Assembly: GCF_005250615.1 (NCBI RefSeq)
Contig: NZ_SULM01000005.1
Location: forward strand, 248,001-312,000
Reading direction: 5' to 3'
Length of the DNA stretch: 64,000 bases
Origin: Pseudomonas rhizoryzae
Lineage (GTDB): Bacteria > Pseudomonadota > Gammaproteobacteria > Pseudomonadales > Pseudomonadaceae
The position numbers and the translations under genes were made by a program. The notes under the pieces were generated by a model. That model was not told where the DNA came from, did no database searches, and saw only the letters and a list, made by a program, of their open reading frames with translations. Below, piece by piece: positions 37,831-46,732 of this stretch (within the stretch, counting starts at the first letter, position 1; each line of letters starts with the position of its first letter).

Positions 37831-39029
37831 CCGCTACCCCCAACGCCACCCCGCCGAAGCGGACCTCGCCGGCGCTGCGCCTGGCCGTAGTGGCCTCCGC
37901 CGGCCTGCTGATCGTGGCGGCGGCCGCCTTCTACTATGCCTCGCGCTCGGCTGGCCAGCGGCATGCCACGGCCGGGACGGACGTGGTCACGGTCGACATC
38001 CTGGCCAATCGCTGCGAGCCGAACGCCCTCGAGGTGCCTGCCGGCCCGGCGCGCTTCCGTATCGTCAATCGCTCGGACCGAGCGGTGGAATGGGAGATTC
38101 TCGACGGCGTGCTGGTGGTCGAGGAGCGCGAAAACATCGCCCCCGGCCTGAGCCAGGTCATCAACGCCACCCTGGCGCCGGGCGACTACGCCATCACCTG
38201 CGGCCTGCTGAGCAATCCGCGCGGGACGCTGAAGGTGCTGCCCACCGCCGCCTCGGAGGCGGCCAGCAAGGCCAAGCCGACGCTGACCCAGTTCATCGGG
38301 CCGCTGTCGGAATACCGGGTCTATCTCAACCAGCAGAGTCGCCTGCTGCTGCAAGGCATCACCTCGCTGCAACAGGCGCTGGCGGCAGGAGACCTGCAGC
38401 AGGCGCGGGAGGCCTATGCCGCTGCCCGCCTGCCGTACCAGCGCCTGGCGGCGACCGCACAGCGCTTCGCCGAGCTGGACAATCGCCTCAATGCCCGCGC
38501 CGACTACTACGAGCAGCGCGAGCGCGACCCCGCCTTCGGGGGCTTCCATCGCATCGAGCAAGGCCTCTTCGTGGCCAACAGCACCGCGGGGCTGGAGCCA
38601 GTAGCCGCCCGCCTGCAGCAGGACGCCACGGCGTTGCGCGACGCCCTGCTCGGCCAGTCGCTGCCGCCGGAGCAACTCAGCGGCAACGCGGCCAGACTGC
38701 TGCACAACCTCGCCAGCACGCGGATCTCCGGTGAGGAAGAGCGCTACAGCCAGCTCGTCCTGCCCGGTTTCGCGGCCAATCTCGAAGGTACCCGCAAGGT
38801 CATCGACCTGTTGCGCCCCTTGCTGAGCAAAGGCCACCAAGACCTGCAACAGCAACTCGACACCCGGGCCCAGGCCTTCGCCGACGCCCTGGGCGATCAA
38901 CAGCGACCCTACGCCAGCCTGTCCGCATCCGACCGCGACCGCATCGCCAAGGCGGCCCAGGCCCTGGCCGACTCCCTCGACCAGGTGGCTCCAACCCTCG
39001 GTCTCACCGCAACCAAGACCTCGCCATGA
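37827..39029 (+). CDS. efeO: Iron uptake protein EfeO (cupredoxin plus M75 imelysin-like domain)
   Basis: A 400-residue periplasmic protein with an N-terminal membrane anchor/signal (about 17-38), a cupredoxin domain (about 50-145, [41 protein letters not shown]) and an M75 domain (about 155-400) with the [10 protein letters not shown] motif. It collects iron for EfeU. Translation starts at a GTG overlapping the efeU stop by two bases. The first 35 residues are Pro/Thr-rich and unlike E. coli EfeO. Confidence 0.88.
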   Translation: MTATPNATPPKRTSPALRLAVVASAGLLIVAAAAFYYASRSAGQRHATAGTDVVTVDILANRCEPNALEVPAGPARFRIVNRSDRAVEWEILDGVLVVEERENIAPGLSQVINATLAPGDYAITCGLLSNPRGTLKVLPTAASEAASKAKPTLTQFIGPLSEYRVYLNQQSRLLLQGITSLQQALAAGDLQQAREAYAAARLPYQRLAATAQRFAELDNRLNARADYYEQRERDPAFGGFHRIEQGLFVANSTAGLEPVAARLQQDATALRDALLGQSLPPEQLSGNAARLLHNLASTRISGEEERYSQLVLPGFAANLEGTRKVIDLLRPLLSKGHQDLQQQLDTRAQAFADALGDQQRPYASLSASDRDRIAKAAQALADSLDQVAPTLGLTATKTSP

Positions 39030-40318
39030 AGAAGTCCTCTACCGACCAACCCAATATCGAACGCCGCCGACTACTGGGCGGCCTGGGCGCCACCGGCCTG
39101 GCCCTGGCCGGTGCCGGCCTCTGCCCGATGCATGCCCAGGCGGACAGCACCGCCGAGGTGACCCGTGCACCCGGCAGTTCCAACATCCACCAGCACCAGG
39201 AATTCCTTGGTCGGCACCAGAGCGGCATCGTCACTCCGCGTCCGGCGGCCGGTATGGTGGTGGCCTTCGACGTCCTGGCCGACGACCGCGAGGATCTCGA
39301 GCGACTGCTGCGTACCCTCGACGAACGCATCCGCTTCCTCATGCAGGGCGGCCCCGTACCGGAGGTCGATCCCAAGCTGCCCCCGCTGGACTCGGGCATC
39401 CTCGGCCCGGTGGTGACGCCCGACAACCTCACCATCACCGTTTCCGTGGGCGAGTCCCTGTTCGATGACCGCTTCGGCTTGGCGGCGGTGAAGCCAAAGC
39501 ACTTGCAGCGCATGACCGGCTTTCCCAATGACGCCCTCGAAGCGGATTGCTGCCACGGCGATCTCTGCCTGCAGTTCTGCGCCAACACGCCCGATACCAA
39601 CATCCACGCCCTGCGCGACATCGTGAAGAACCTGCCCGATCTGCTGGCGATCCGCTGGAAGCAGGAAGGCAGCGTCCCGGTGCAGGACACCCCGCCCGGG
39701 CAGCCCGCGGAAAGCGCCCGTAACTTCCTCGGCTTCCGCGACGGCTCGGCCAACCCGGACTCCACCAACCAGCAGGCGATGGATCGCATCGTCTGGGTCC
39801 AGCCCGATAGCGGCGAGCCCGCCTGGGCCAGTCAGGGGACCTACCAGGCGGTCCGCATCATCCGCAACTTCGTCGAGCGCTGGGACCGTACGCCCTTGCA
39901 GGAGCAGGAAAGCATCTTCGGCCGGCGCAAAGCCAGCGGTTCGCCCATGGCCGGCGGCCACGAAACCGACGTGCCGGACTACGCCAGCGATCCCAAGGGC
40001 AAGGTCACGCCCCTGGACGCCCACATCCGCCTGGCCAATCCGCGCACCCCGGACAGCCAGCGCAACCTGATCCTGCGGCGCCCCTTCAACTACTCCAACG
40101 GCGTGCGCAAGAACGGCCAGCTCGACATGGGGCTGCTGTTCATCGCCTACCAGGCCGATCTGGAGCAGGGCTTCATCGCCGTGCAGAAGCGCCTCGATGG
40201 CGAACCGCTGGAGGAATACATCAAGCCCATCGGCGGCGGTTACTTCTTCGCCCTGCCAGGCATCACCGATCCCAAGGATTTCCTCGGCAGCAGCCTCTTG
40301 GCCGCCGCGCAGTCTTGA
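39026..40318 (+). CDS. efeB: Deferrochelatase/peroxidase EfeB
   Basis: A 430-residue DyP-type haem peroxidase exported by Tat ([20 protein letters not shown]). Family marks are [10 protein letters not shown] (the GxxDG motif with the distal Asp), [27 protein letters not shown], and a C-terminal [23 protein letters not shown]. It oxidises Fe2+ or strips iron from haem to feed EfeO/U. Its ATG overlaps the efeO stop (ATGA), confirming one operon. Confidence 0.92.
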   Translation: MKKSSTDQPNIERRRLLGGLGATGLALAGAGLCPMHAQADSTAEVTRAPGSSNIHQHQEFLGRHQSGIVTPRPAAGMVVAFDVLADDREDLERLLRTLDERIRFLMQGGPVPEVDPKLPPLDSGILGPVVTPDNLTITVSVGESLFDDRFGLAAVKPKHLQRMTGFPNDALEADCCHGDLCLQFCANTPDTNIHALRDIVKNLPDLLAIRWKQEGSVPVQDTPPGQPAESARNFLGFRDGSANPDSTNQQAMDRIVWVQPDSGEPAWASQGTYQAVRIIRNFVERWDRTPLQEQESIFGRRKASGSPMAGGHETDVPDYASDPKGKVTPLDAHIRLANPRTPDSQRNLILRRPFNYSNGVRKNGQLDMGLLFIAYQADLEQGFIAVQKRLDGEPLEEYIKPIGGGYFFALPGITDPKDFLGSSLLAAAQS

Positions 40319-40339
40319 ACCCTCAACAGGAGAAGTCGA

Positions 40340-41155
40340 ATGAAACGCATGTCCCTCGCCGTTGCCCTCGGTCTGGCGTTCGCCGCACCGGTATTCGCCG
40401 CCAACTCGCCGCTGGATCTGGTGGGCCCGATCTCCGACTATAAGATCTACGTGACCGACAATCTGGCACAGCTGACCCAGGACACCCAGAAATTCACCGA
40501 GGCGGTGAAGAAGGGCGACCTGGCCACCGCGCGCAAGCTCTACCCCACCACCCGCGTCCATTACGAGGCGATCGAGCCCATCGCCGAACTCTTCAGCGAC
40601 CTGGACGCCTCAATCGACTCCCGTGAGGACGACCACGAGCACGGCGTCAAGTCGGATGATTTCACCGGCTTCCACCGCCTGGAATACGGCCTGTTCGAGA
40701 AGAACAGCACCGAAGGCCTGACCCCGCTGGCCGACAAGCTCATGGCCGACGTCAAGGACCTGCAGCAGCGCGTCGACGGCCTGACCTTCCCGCCGGAGAA
40801 GGTCGTAGGCGGTGCCGCCGCGCTCATGGAAGAGGTAGCCGCGACCAAGGTCTCGGGTGAGGAAGACCGTTACAGCCATACCGATCTCTACGACTTCCAG
40901 GCCAACGTCGACGGCGCCAAGAAGATCTTCGACCTGTTCCGCGCGCAGATCGCCAAGCAGGACCAGGCCTTCGTCACCAAGGTCGACAAGAACTTCGCCC
41001 ACGTCGACAAGATCCTGGCCAAGTACAAGACCAAGGACGGCGGCTTCGAGACCTACGACAAGGTCAGTGAGCGCGACCGCAAGGCCCTGGTCGGCCCGGT
41101 CAATACCCTGGCCGAGGATCTGTCCACCCTGCGCGGCAAGCTGGGTCTGAATTAA
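40340..41155 (+). CDS. efeM: M75 (imelysin-like) periplasmic iron-binding protein, EfeM type
   Basis: A 271-residue exported protein, signal peptide to about residue 21 ([10 protein letters not shown]), then a single M75 domain with [10 protein letters not shown] and the conserved [28 protein letters not shown]. It lacks the cupredoxin domain of efeO, so the operon has two M75 proteins. AGGAGAAG lies 5 bases before the ATG. It probably binds iron in the periplasm alongside EfeO; whether the two are redundant is unknown. Confidence 0.86.
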   Translation: MKRMSLAVALGLAFAAPVFAANSPLDLVGPISDYKIYVTDNLAQLTQDTQKFTEAVKKGDLATARKLYPTTRVHYEAIEPIAELFSDLDASIDSREDDHEHGVKSDDFTGFHRLEYGLFEKNSTEGLTPLADKLMADVKDLQQRVDGLTFPPEKVVGGAAALMEEVAATKVSGEEDRYSHTDLYDFQANVDGAKKIFDLFRAQIAKQDQAFVTKVDKNFAHVDKILAKYKTKDGGFETYDKVSERDRKALVGPVNTLAEDLSTLRGKLGLN

Positions 41156-41509
41156 CCGCGGCTGGTAAAACTACTGCGCGTCCGCCAGGCGGGCGCGTGC
41201 AGTGCTCGGAATCCTCATGTACCGCCCGTACACTCGTGCGCGAGCCCGGTCCAGTTCCTGCGCGCCGCGCGCACCCGCCTGACAACCGCTCGCTACGTTT
41301 TATCAGTCGCGGCTTGTGGAAGGCGGCATCCGGCGCCGCCCTTCCCCACCGCTTATCGCCGGAATAGATTTATATATAAAGAAACATCGCTTTTAAGCAT
41401 ATAGCCCTGCTGCTATCGTTCACGGCCTAGAAAAGTCCCTAGTGCCCCTTCGGGAGCCGAAGACTTCGATCACGCGCAGCCGTGCGCGCCGCCTGACAGC
41501 AGGATGACC
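41156..41509. other. Intergenic region before cysI
   Basis: About 350 bases with no gene. The first 130 bases are GC-rich with self-complementary GCGCG-type runs that may end the efe transcript. The last 140 are AT-rich and hold the likely cysI promoter. Confidence 0.5.
41366..41413 (+). promoter_or_regulatory. AT-rich cysI upstream segment, possible CysB target
   Basis: An AT-rich block with TTTATATATAAAG followed by CTTTTAAGCATATAG stands out in otherwise GC-rich DNA, about 100-145 bases before the ATG. CysB binds such sequences upstream of sulfur genes. There is no exact consensus, so this is tentative. Confidence 0.4.
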
Positions 41510-43168
41510 ATGTACGTTTACGATCAGTACGATCAGCGGATCGTCGAAGAACGTGTCGCTCAGTTTCGCGACCAGACCCGCCGCTTCCTGGCCGGAGAAC
41601 TCGGTGGCGAAGAATACCGCCCCCTGCGCCTGCAGAACGGCCTCTACATCCAGCGCTATGCGCCCATGCTGCGCGTGGCAGTGCCCTACGGCCTGCTGAA
41701 CACCACCCAGGTCCGCAAGCTGGCACAGATCGCCCGCGACTACGACAAGGGCTACGCCCACATCAGTACTCGCCAGAACTTCCAGTTCAACTGGCCGGAG
41801 CTGGAAGACGTACCCGAGATCCTTGCCGAACTGGCCACCGTGCAGATGCACGCCATCCAGACCAGCGGCAACTGCATCCGCAACACCACCACCGACCAGT
41901 TCGCCGGCGTGGCCCATGACGAACTCGTCGATCCGCGCCCCTGGTGCGAGATCATCCGTCAGTGGTCCACCTTCCACCCGGAATTCGCTTTCCTGCCGCG
42001 CAAGTTCAAGATCGCCGTCAACGGGGCCGCCCTGGACCGCGCGGCCATCGAGGTGCACGACATCGGCCTGGAAGCGGTACGCAACGACGCCGGCGAACTG
42101 GGCTTCCGCGTGCTGGTCGGCGGCGGTCAGGGCCGTACGCCCCACACCGGCGAATTCATCCGTGAATTCCTGCCCTGGCAGCACCTGCTCAGCTACCTGG
42201 AAGCCACCCTGCGGGTCTACAACCGCTACGGCCGCCGCGACAACAAGTTCAAGGCCCGGATCAAGATCCTGGTCAAGGCCCTGGGCGCCGACGTCTTCGC
42301 TGAAAAGGTCGAGGCCGAGTGGGCTCACCTCAAGGACGGCCCCATCACCCTGACCGAAGCCGAAGTGGCGCGGGTTTCCGCCTTCTTCGTCGATCCGGCC
42401 TATGCCGAGCTGCAGGACCAGGACGAAGCCCTCGCCCGTCTGGACGCCGAGCACCCCGGTTTCGCCCGCTGGCGCCAGCGCAACACCTTCCGCCACAAGC
42501 GTCCGGGCTACGTCGCCGTGACCCTGTCGCTCAAGCCCACCGGCGTCGCCCCGGGCGATGTCACCGACCGCCAGCTCGACGCCATGGCCGACCTCGCCGA
42601 TCGCTACAGCTTCGGCGAGCTGCGCACCTCGCACCAGCAGAACGTCATCTTCGCCGACGTCCGTCAGGACCAGTTGCTCGAACTCTGGCACGAATTGCGC
42701 GAGCACGGCTTCGCCACGCCCAACATCGGCCTCTTGACCGACATGATCTGCTGCCCGGGTGGCGACTTCTGCTCCCTGGCCAATGCCAAGTCGATCCCCA
42801 TCGCCGAATCCATCCAGCGTCGTTTCGACGACCTGGACTACCTGTTCGACATCGGCGAGCTGGACCTGAACATCTCCGGCTGCATGAATGCCTGCGGTCA
42901 CCACCACGTCGGCCACATCGGCATCCTCGGCGTGGACAAGAAGGGCGAGGAGTTCTACCAGGTGTCCTTGGGCGGCGATGCCGGTCGTGACGCCACCCTG
43001 GCCAAGATCCTCGGCCCCTCCTTCGCCCAGGACCAGATGCCCGAGGTGATCGGCAAGCTCATCGATGTCTATGTCGAGCAACGCACCGAAGACGAGCGCT
43101 TCATCGACACCTACCGCCGTATCGGTATCGACCCCTTCAAGGAGCGCGTCTATGCAAAGAATCATTAA
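41510..43168 (+). CDS. cysI: Sulfite reductase haemoprotein subunit (siroheme, 4Fe-4S)
   Basis: Reduces sulfite to sulfide in cysteine synthesis. The 552-residue protein has two ferredoxin-like halves and the cluster/siroheme ligands C415 and C421 (ICCPGGDFC) and C458 and C462 (SGCMNACGHHH). It begins MYVYDQYDQ, as Pseudomonas CysI does. The second ATG of an ATGACCATG run is chosen because AGGA is 6 bases before it. It overlaps the next gene by 17 bases. Related nitrite reductases are less likely given the DUF934 partner. Confidence 0.93.
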   Translation: MYVYDQYDQRIVEERVAQFRDQTRRFLAGELGGEEYRPLRLQNGLYIQRYAPMLRVAVPYGLLNTTQVRKLAQIARDYDKGYAHISTRQNFQFNWPELEDVPEILAELATVQMHAIQTSGNCIRNTTTDQFAGVAHDELVDPRPWCEIIRQWSTFHPEFAFLPRKFKIAVNGAALDRAAIEVHDIGLEAVRNDAGELGFRVLVGGGQGRTPHTGEFIREFLPWQHLLSYLEATLRVYNRYGRRDNKFKARIKILVKALGADVFAEKVEAEWAHLKDGPITLTEAEVARVSAFFVDPAYAELQDQDEALARLDAEHPGFARWRQRNTFRHKRPGYVAVTLSLKPTGVAPGDVTDRQLDAMADLADRYSFGELRTSHQQNVIFADVRQDQLLELWHELREHGFATPNIGLLTDMICCPGGDFCSLANAKSIPIAESIQRRFDDLDYLFDIGELDLNISGCMNACGHHHVGHIGILGVDKKGEEFYQVSLGGDAGRDATLAKILGPSFAQDQMPEVIGKLIDVYVEQRTEDERFIDTYRRIGIDPFKERVYAKNH

Positions 43169-43652
43169 GGGCGACCAACTGGTCACCGACAACTGGCACC
43201 TGCTGCCCAAGGACGTCGCGCTGGAAGACGTCCCCAACAGCGACGACGTCATCATCCCGGCTGCTCTCTGGCTGGAACACGGCCACGCCCTCACCTGCCG
43301 TGACGGTCGCCTGGGCATCTGGCTGGACAGCGACGAAGAGCCGGAGAGCATCGCTGCCGACCTTGAGCACTTCGCCCTGATCGCCATCAACTTCCCGGCC
43401 TTCGTCGATGGGCGCGGCTATTCCTATGCCCGCCTGCTGCGTGAGCGCTTCGGCTGGACAGGCGAGCTGCGGGCCATCGGTGATGTCCTGCAGGATCAGT
43501 TGTTCTTCCTCAAGCGCTGCGGCTTCGACGCCTTTGTCGTGCGTGCCGATCGCGATCCGGAAGCGGCCCTGCAGGGTCTGCGCGACTTCAGCGAGACCTA
43601 CCAGGCCGCGGTCGACGAGCCCCAGCCGCTGTTCCGCCGTCGCCAGGCCTGA
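43152..43652 (+). CDS. DUF934 protein, CysI partner
   Basis: A 166-residue protein of DUF934, found almost always directly after this type of cysI. It begins MQRIIKGDQLVTDNWHLL and has the family core FPAFVDGRGYSYARLLRERFGWTGELRAIGDVLQDQLFFLKRCGFDAF. The start lies 17 bases inside cysI in another frame, so translation is coupled. A role in sulfite reduction, perhaps electron supply or assembly, is inferred from context. Confidence 0.88.
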   Translation: MQRIIKGDQLVTDNWHLLPKDVALEDVPNSDDVIIPAALWLEHGHALTCRDGRLGIWLDSDEEPESIAADLEHFALIAINFPAFVDGRGYSYARLLRERFGWTGELRAIGDVLQDQLFFLKRCGFDAFVVRADRDPEAALQGLRDFSETYQAAVDEPQPLFRRRQA

Positions 43653-43667
43653 GCGGGCTCACGCCAC

Positions 43668-43703
43668 GCAAAAGAAAACCCGCTGCGGCGGGTTTTCTTT
43701 TGC
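43668..43703. terminator. Strong bidirectional terminator after cysI-DUF934
   Basis: Perfect 16-bp stem beginning GCAAAAGAAAACCCGC with a 4-base TGCG loop. The T-rich 3' arm follows a GC-rich stem base on both strands, so it serves both the DUF934 gene and the convergent acuI. Confidence 0.9.
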
Positions 43704-43714
43704 CAGCGGATTGC

Positions 43715-44707
43715 TCAGGCGAGATTGACCACCACACGGCCAACCATCTTGCCCGCCAAGATCTGGCTGATGGTATCCGGCAGCTCCTGCAAGCCGATCT
43801 CCCGGGTCAGGCTGTCCAGGTCGTCCAGCTTCCACTGCACCGAGAGCTTGTCCCAGAGCGCGGCCTTGGCCATCAGCGGCAATTCCACGGAATCGACGCC
43901 CAGCAGGTTCACCCCGCGCAGGATGAAGGGAAAGACCCCGGCTTCGAACTTGGTGCCGGCGGTCATGCCGCAGCAGGCCACGCTGCCGCCGTATTCCAGC
44001 GACTTGATGACGTTGAAGAGGATGTCGCCCCCGACGGTATCCACCGCGCCCGCCCACTGCTGATCCAGCAGCGGCTTGCCGACGCCATCGGCCAGGGTTG
44101 CCCGGTCGAGGATCTGCCGAGCACCCAGGCGGTGCAACCATTCGGCGCGCTCCAGCTTGGCGGTGGACGCCGCCACCTGATAACCGAGTCGTGCCAGCAG
44201 CTTGACCGCAAGACTGCCCACCCCGCCGCTGGCGCCGGTGACCAGCACCATGCCCGCTTCGGGGGTCAGCCCCATCTGCTCCAGCTTTTCGACGCACAGC
44301 GCCGCGGTCAGGCCTGCGGTGCCCAACACCATGGCTTCGCGCAGGCCGAGGTTGTCCGGCCGACGGATGACCCAGGCAGCCGGAACGCGGATGTACTGGG
44401 CGAAGCCACCAGCGGTGTTCATGCCCAGGTCATAGCCAGTGACGATGACCTCGTCACCGACGGCGAATTCGGCGGCACTGGAGGCTTCCACCACCCCCGC
44501 CGCGTCGATCCCCGGGGTATGGGGATAGCGGCGCGTCACGCCACGATTGCCAATGGCCGACAAGGCATCCTTGTAGTTGAGCGACGAATAGCGGACCCGG
44601 ATCAGCACCTCGCCGTCGGGCAGGTCGGCCAACGCCCGGGTCACCACTTCCTGCTTGAATGCACCATGGGCCCCTTCGGTCACCCAGAGTGCCTGGAAAT
44701 CACTCAT
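43715..44707 (-). CDS. acuI: Acrylyl-CoA reductase / YhdH-family quinone-type oxidoreductase
   Basis: A 330-residue zinc-independent medium-chain reductase. The family core SSLNYKDALSAIGNRGVTRRYPHTPGIDAAGVVE, nucleotide-binding GASGGVGSLAVKLLARLGYQV and the late FILRGVNLLGVDSVELP are visible. AcuI reduces acryloyl-CoA to propionyl-CoA with NADPH; YhdH is the E. coli homologue. GGAGG lies 7 bases before the ATG. It stands as a single gene; sohB lies 52 bases upstream on the same strand. Confidence 0.87.
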   Translation of the reverse strand: MSDFQALWVTEGAHGAFKQEVVTRALADLPDGEVLIRVRYSSLNYKDALSAIGNRGVTRRYPHTPGIDAAGVVEASSAAEFAVGDEVIVTGYDLGMNTAGGFAQYIRVPAAWVIRRPDNLGLREAMVLGTAGLTAALCVEKLEQMGLTPEAGMVLVTGASGGVGSLAVKLLARLGYQVAASTAKLERAEWLHRLGARQILDRATLADGVGKPLLDQQWAGAVDTVGGDILFNVIKSLEYGGSVACCGMTAGTKFEAGVFPFILRGVNLLGVDSVELPLMAKAALWDKLSVQWKLDDLDSLTREIGLQELPDTISQILAGKMVGRVVVNLA

Positions 44708-44759
44708 CGCAGATCCTCCCTTGAAGTCTTGTTATGGGGTTGGGCATGCCTTATGGACC

Positions 44760-45785
44760 TCAGCGCCAGCGAGTCGACTCGGACAGCCTCTCCCACCAGG
44801 TGCTCGCCAGCCGGTCGATGCCAAGGCTGGCGGCCATGCCCAGGCGCTCGGGCAACGACTTCTTCTCGACGAAGCGTACGGCGAAGACCTCCACCACCTG
44901 GGCGCGCTCGGCCAGGTATTCGTCACTGGTGCGTAGCTCGTCTACCAGTTGCTTGCCCAGCGCGGCCTGGCCCAGCCAGACCTCGCCGGTCGCCACTTCA
45001 TCGATGTTCAATTGCGGACGATAGTGGGCGACGAAGTTCTTGAACAACTCATGAGTGGTATCCAGATCGTTCTGGAATTTTTCCTTGCCCTTCTCGTCGT
45101 TCTCGCCGAATACCGTGACGGTGCGCTTGTATTCACCGGCGGTGAACACCTCGAAGTCGACGTCATGCTTCTTGAGCAGGCGATGGACATTGGGCAACTG
45201 GGCCACCACGCCGATGGAGCCGAGGATGGCGAAGGGCGCGCTGAGGATACGGTCACCGATACAGGCCATCATGTAGCCACCGCTGGCAGCGACCTTGTCG
45301 ACGCAGATGGTCAACGGCACCCCGGCCTGACGGATACGGGCGAGCTGTGAGGCGGCCAGACCGTAGCTGTGTACCAGGCCACCGCCGCTTTCCAGCCGCA
45401 CCACCACCTCGTCCTTGGGCGTGGCCAGGGTCAGCACCGCGGTGATCTCGTTGCGCAGGTGCTCGTTGGCCGTGGCCTTGATGTCGCCGTGGAAATCCAG
45501 CACATAGACCCGGGACTTGCCGGACTCACTCTTGCGCTTGTTCTTTTCGGCCTTGGTTTCGCGTTTGCGCAGGGCCTTGAAGGCCTCCTTGCCCAGCACG
45601 CTCTGCTGCAGTCGCAGACGGAGGTCGCGATAGAAGTCGTTGAGTTTCTGGACCTGGAGTTGCCCACCCGAGCCGCGACGATTACGCCCACGGATGGCAG
45701 CGGCGAACAACAGCACGGCGAGGATGGCCACCACCAAGGTGACGGTTTTGGCCAGGAAACTGGCATAGTCGGCAAGAAACTCCAC
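44760..45785 (-). CDS. sohB: Inner-membrane S49 peptidase SohB
   Basis: A 341-residue membrane-anchored serine protease of the signal-peptide-peptidase family. One N-terminal helix (about 10-32) is followed by a charged linker and the S49 domain with VVVRLESGGGLVHSYGLAASQL, the catalytic Ser in KVAASGGYMMACIGD and IGSIGV-like sheet ILGSIGVVAQLPN. Translation starts at GTG with AGGAGAG 3-4 bases upstream. Divergent from the SCP2 gene. Confidence 0.92.
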   Translation of the reverse strand: MEFLADYASFLAKTVTLVVAILAVLLFAAAIRGRNRRGSGGQLQVQKLNDFYRDLRLRLQQSVLGKEAFKALRKRETKAEKNKRKSESGKSRVYVLDFHGDIKATANEHLRNEITAVLTLATPKDEVVVRLESGGGLVHSYGLAASQLARIRQAGVPLTICVDKVAASGGYMMACIGDRILSAPFAILGSIGVVAQLPNVHRLLKKHDVDFEVFTAGEYKRTVTVFGENDEKGKEKFQNDLDTTHELFKNFVAHYRPQLNIDEVATGEVWLGQAALGKQLVDELRTSDEYLAERAQVVEVFAVRFVEKKSLPERLGMAASLGIDRLASTWWERLSESTRWR

Positions 45786-45937
45786 GGACTCTCCTAGGAT
45801 GGCGGCACGGTGCCCCGCCCAGCATACCGAGTCGCCTGGCCGATAGAAACTCGGCGGCCAGCCGATGGCGCATTGGTCGGGATAATCCGTCCGGTTTCAG
45901 CAAGGCCTGCGTTTTCAAACAAGCGTATGAAGATTCA

Positions 45938-45966
45938 TTGACAGCTTTCTTGCCGCCCCCTACCCT
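45938..45966 (+). promoter_or_regulatory. Sigma-70 type promoter for SCP2 gene
   Basis: A perfect -35 TTGACA is separated by 17 bases from TACCCT, a moderate -10, about 70 bases before the ATG of the SCP2 gene. Confidence 0.5.
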
Positions 45967-46035
45967 CGGTTTCAGTGACCCTGCCGGGCCCGCTGGGGTT
46001 CGGCCTCAATCGACAAGACCACAAGGACCTCCGCC

Positions 46036-46347
46036 ATGAGCGCAGCCGATGCCATCGCCACCCTGAAGAGCAAGTTCGATCCCTCCGCCGCGGCCGGTCT
46101 GGATCTCACCTATCAGTTCGACGTCGAGGGCGGTGACAACTACTACGTGGTCATCAAGGATGGCACCTGCGACGTCCAGCAGGGCGACGCCGCCGATCCG
46201 GATTGCACCCTGATCATGGACCAGGCCACCCTGGCCGGTATCGTCAGCGGCGAGACCGACGGCATGCAGGCCTTCATGTCCGGCAAGCTGCGCGTGGAAG
46301 GCAACATGATGCTGAGCATGAAGCTGGGCGAACTCTTCCCCAACTGA
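46036..46347 (+). CDS. SCP2 sterol-carrier-type lipid-binding domain protein
   Basis: A 103-residue single-domain protein (MSAADAIATLKSKFDPSAAAGLDLTYQFDVEGGDNYYVVIKDG, then CTLIMDQATLAGIVSGETDGMQAFMSGKLRVEGNMMLSMKLGELF) that matches the SCP2 fold, a small hydrophobic-ligand pocket. The ligand in bacteria is unknown, probably acyl chains. AAGGAC lies well placed before the ATG. Single-gene unit ended by a good terminator. Confidence 0.9.
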   Translation: MSAADAIATLKSKFDPSAAAGLDLTYQFDVEGGDNYYVVIKDGTCDVQQGDAADPDCTLIMDQATLAGIVSGETDGMQAFMSGKLRVEGNMMLSMKLGELFPN

Positions 46348-46362
46348 GTCGCCAGCCAGATG

Positions 46363-46390
46363 AAAAAGCCGGGCAAAAGCCCGGCTTTTT
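46363..46390 (+). terminator. Rho-independent terminator after SCP2 gene
   Basis: Stem AAAAAGCCGGGC / GCCCGGCTTTTT with an AAAA loop and T tract, 15 bases after the stop. It also has an A tract on the left, so it may act on both strands. Confidence 0.9.
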
Positions 46391-46401
46391 CACGCCTGTC
46401 G

Positions 46402-46505
46402 TCAGAGCCGCCGCGGTGGCGCGGGTGGCGTAACGTTGCCATCCCAACCGCCGCCTAGGGCCGCGATCAGCTGGACGCTGGTGTTCAGACGACTGGCCAG
46501 TGAAG
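46402..46505 (-). pseudogene. Remnant of an outer-membrane efflux factor 3' end
   Basis: Read on the minus strand it gives SLASRLNTSVQLIAALGGGWDGN and ends TPPAPPRRL before a TGA. This is clearly homologous to the C-terminus of the intact neighbouring factor (LLGSRLSASVQLIAALGGGWDGD...), but the nucleotides differ at roughly one base in five, so it is not a fresh duplication. Upstream the homology stops abruptly near 46505 in repeat-like sequence. It is most simply the tail of a lost opmB/oprM paralogue. Confidence 0.7.
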
Positions 46506-46555
46506 TAGCGTGGAAAACGGCGCAGCCTCTTTCATCGGGAACTTAGTGGTAAAGA

Positions 46556-46594
46556 GCCCCCCTCACCCCAGCCCTCTCCCGAAGGGAGAAGGAG
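46556..46594. repeat. Short CCTCACCCC-type intergenic repeat
   Basis: Contains CCTCACCCCAGCCCTCTCCC followed by GAA and GGGAGAAGGAG, with a TCTCCC/GGGAGA stem. Sequences of this form recur between genes in many gammaproteobacteria. It lies between the efflux-factor remnant and the intact gene. Confidence 0.5.
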
Positions 46595-46662
46595 CTATCC
46601 GAGCCGGCGTTCTGCTTCATTAGCCCCCGACAAGCTCGCGATAAACTGTCGAGCGTCCACCC

Positions 46663-46704
46663 GTAGGAGCGGTCGCTACGGCGCACCGGCATGGCCGCGA
46701 TTAG
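46663..46704. repeat. REP-like sequence
   Basis: Begins GTAGGAGCGGTC and continues to ATGGCCGCGATT, the two blocks typical of Pseudomonas REP elements (GTAGGAGCGG ... GGCCGCGA). Only one copy was seen in the window. It sits 29 bases beyond the end of the outer-membrane factor gene. Confidence 0.55.
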
Positions 46705-46732
46705 GAACCTGCCCGACTCCTCCTGTCCGGGT

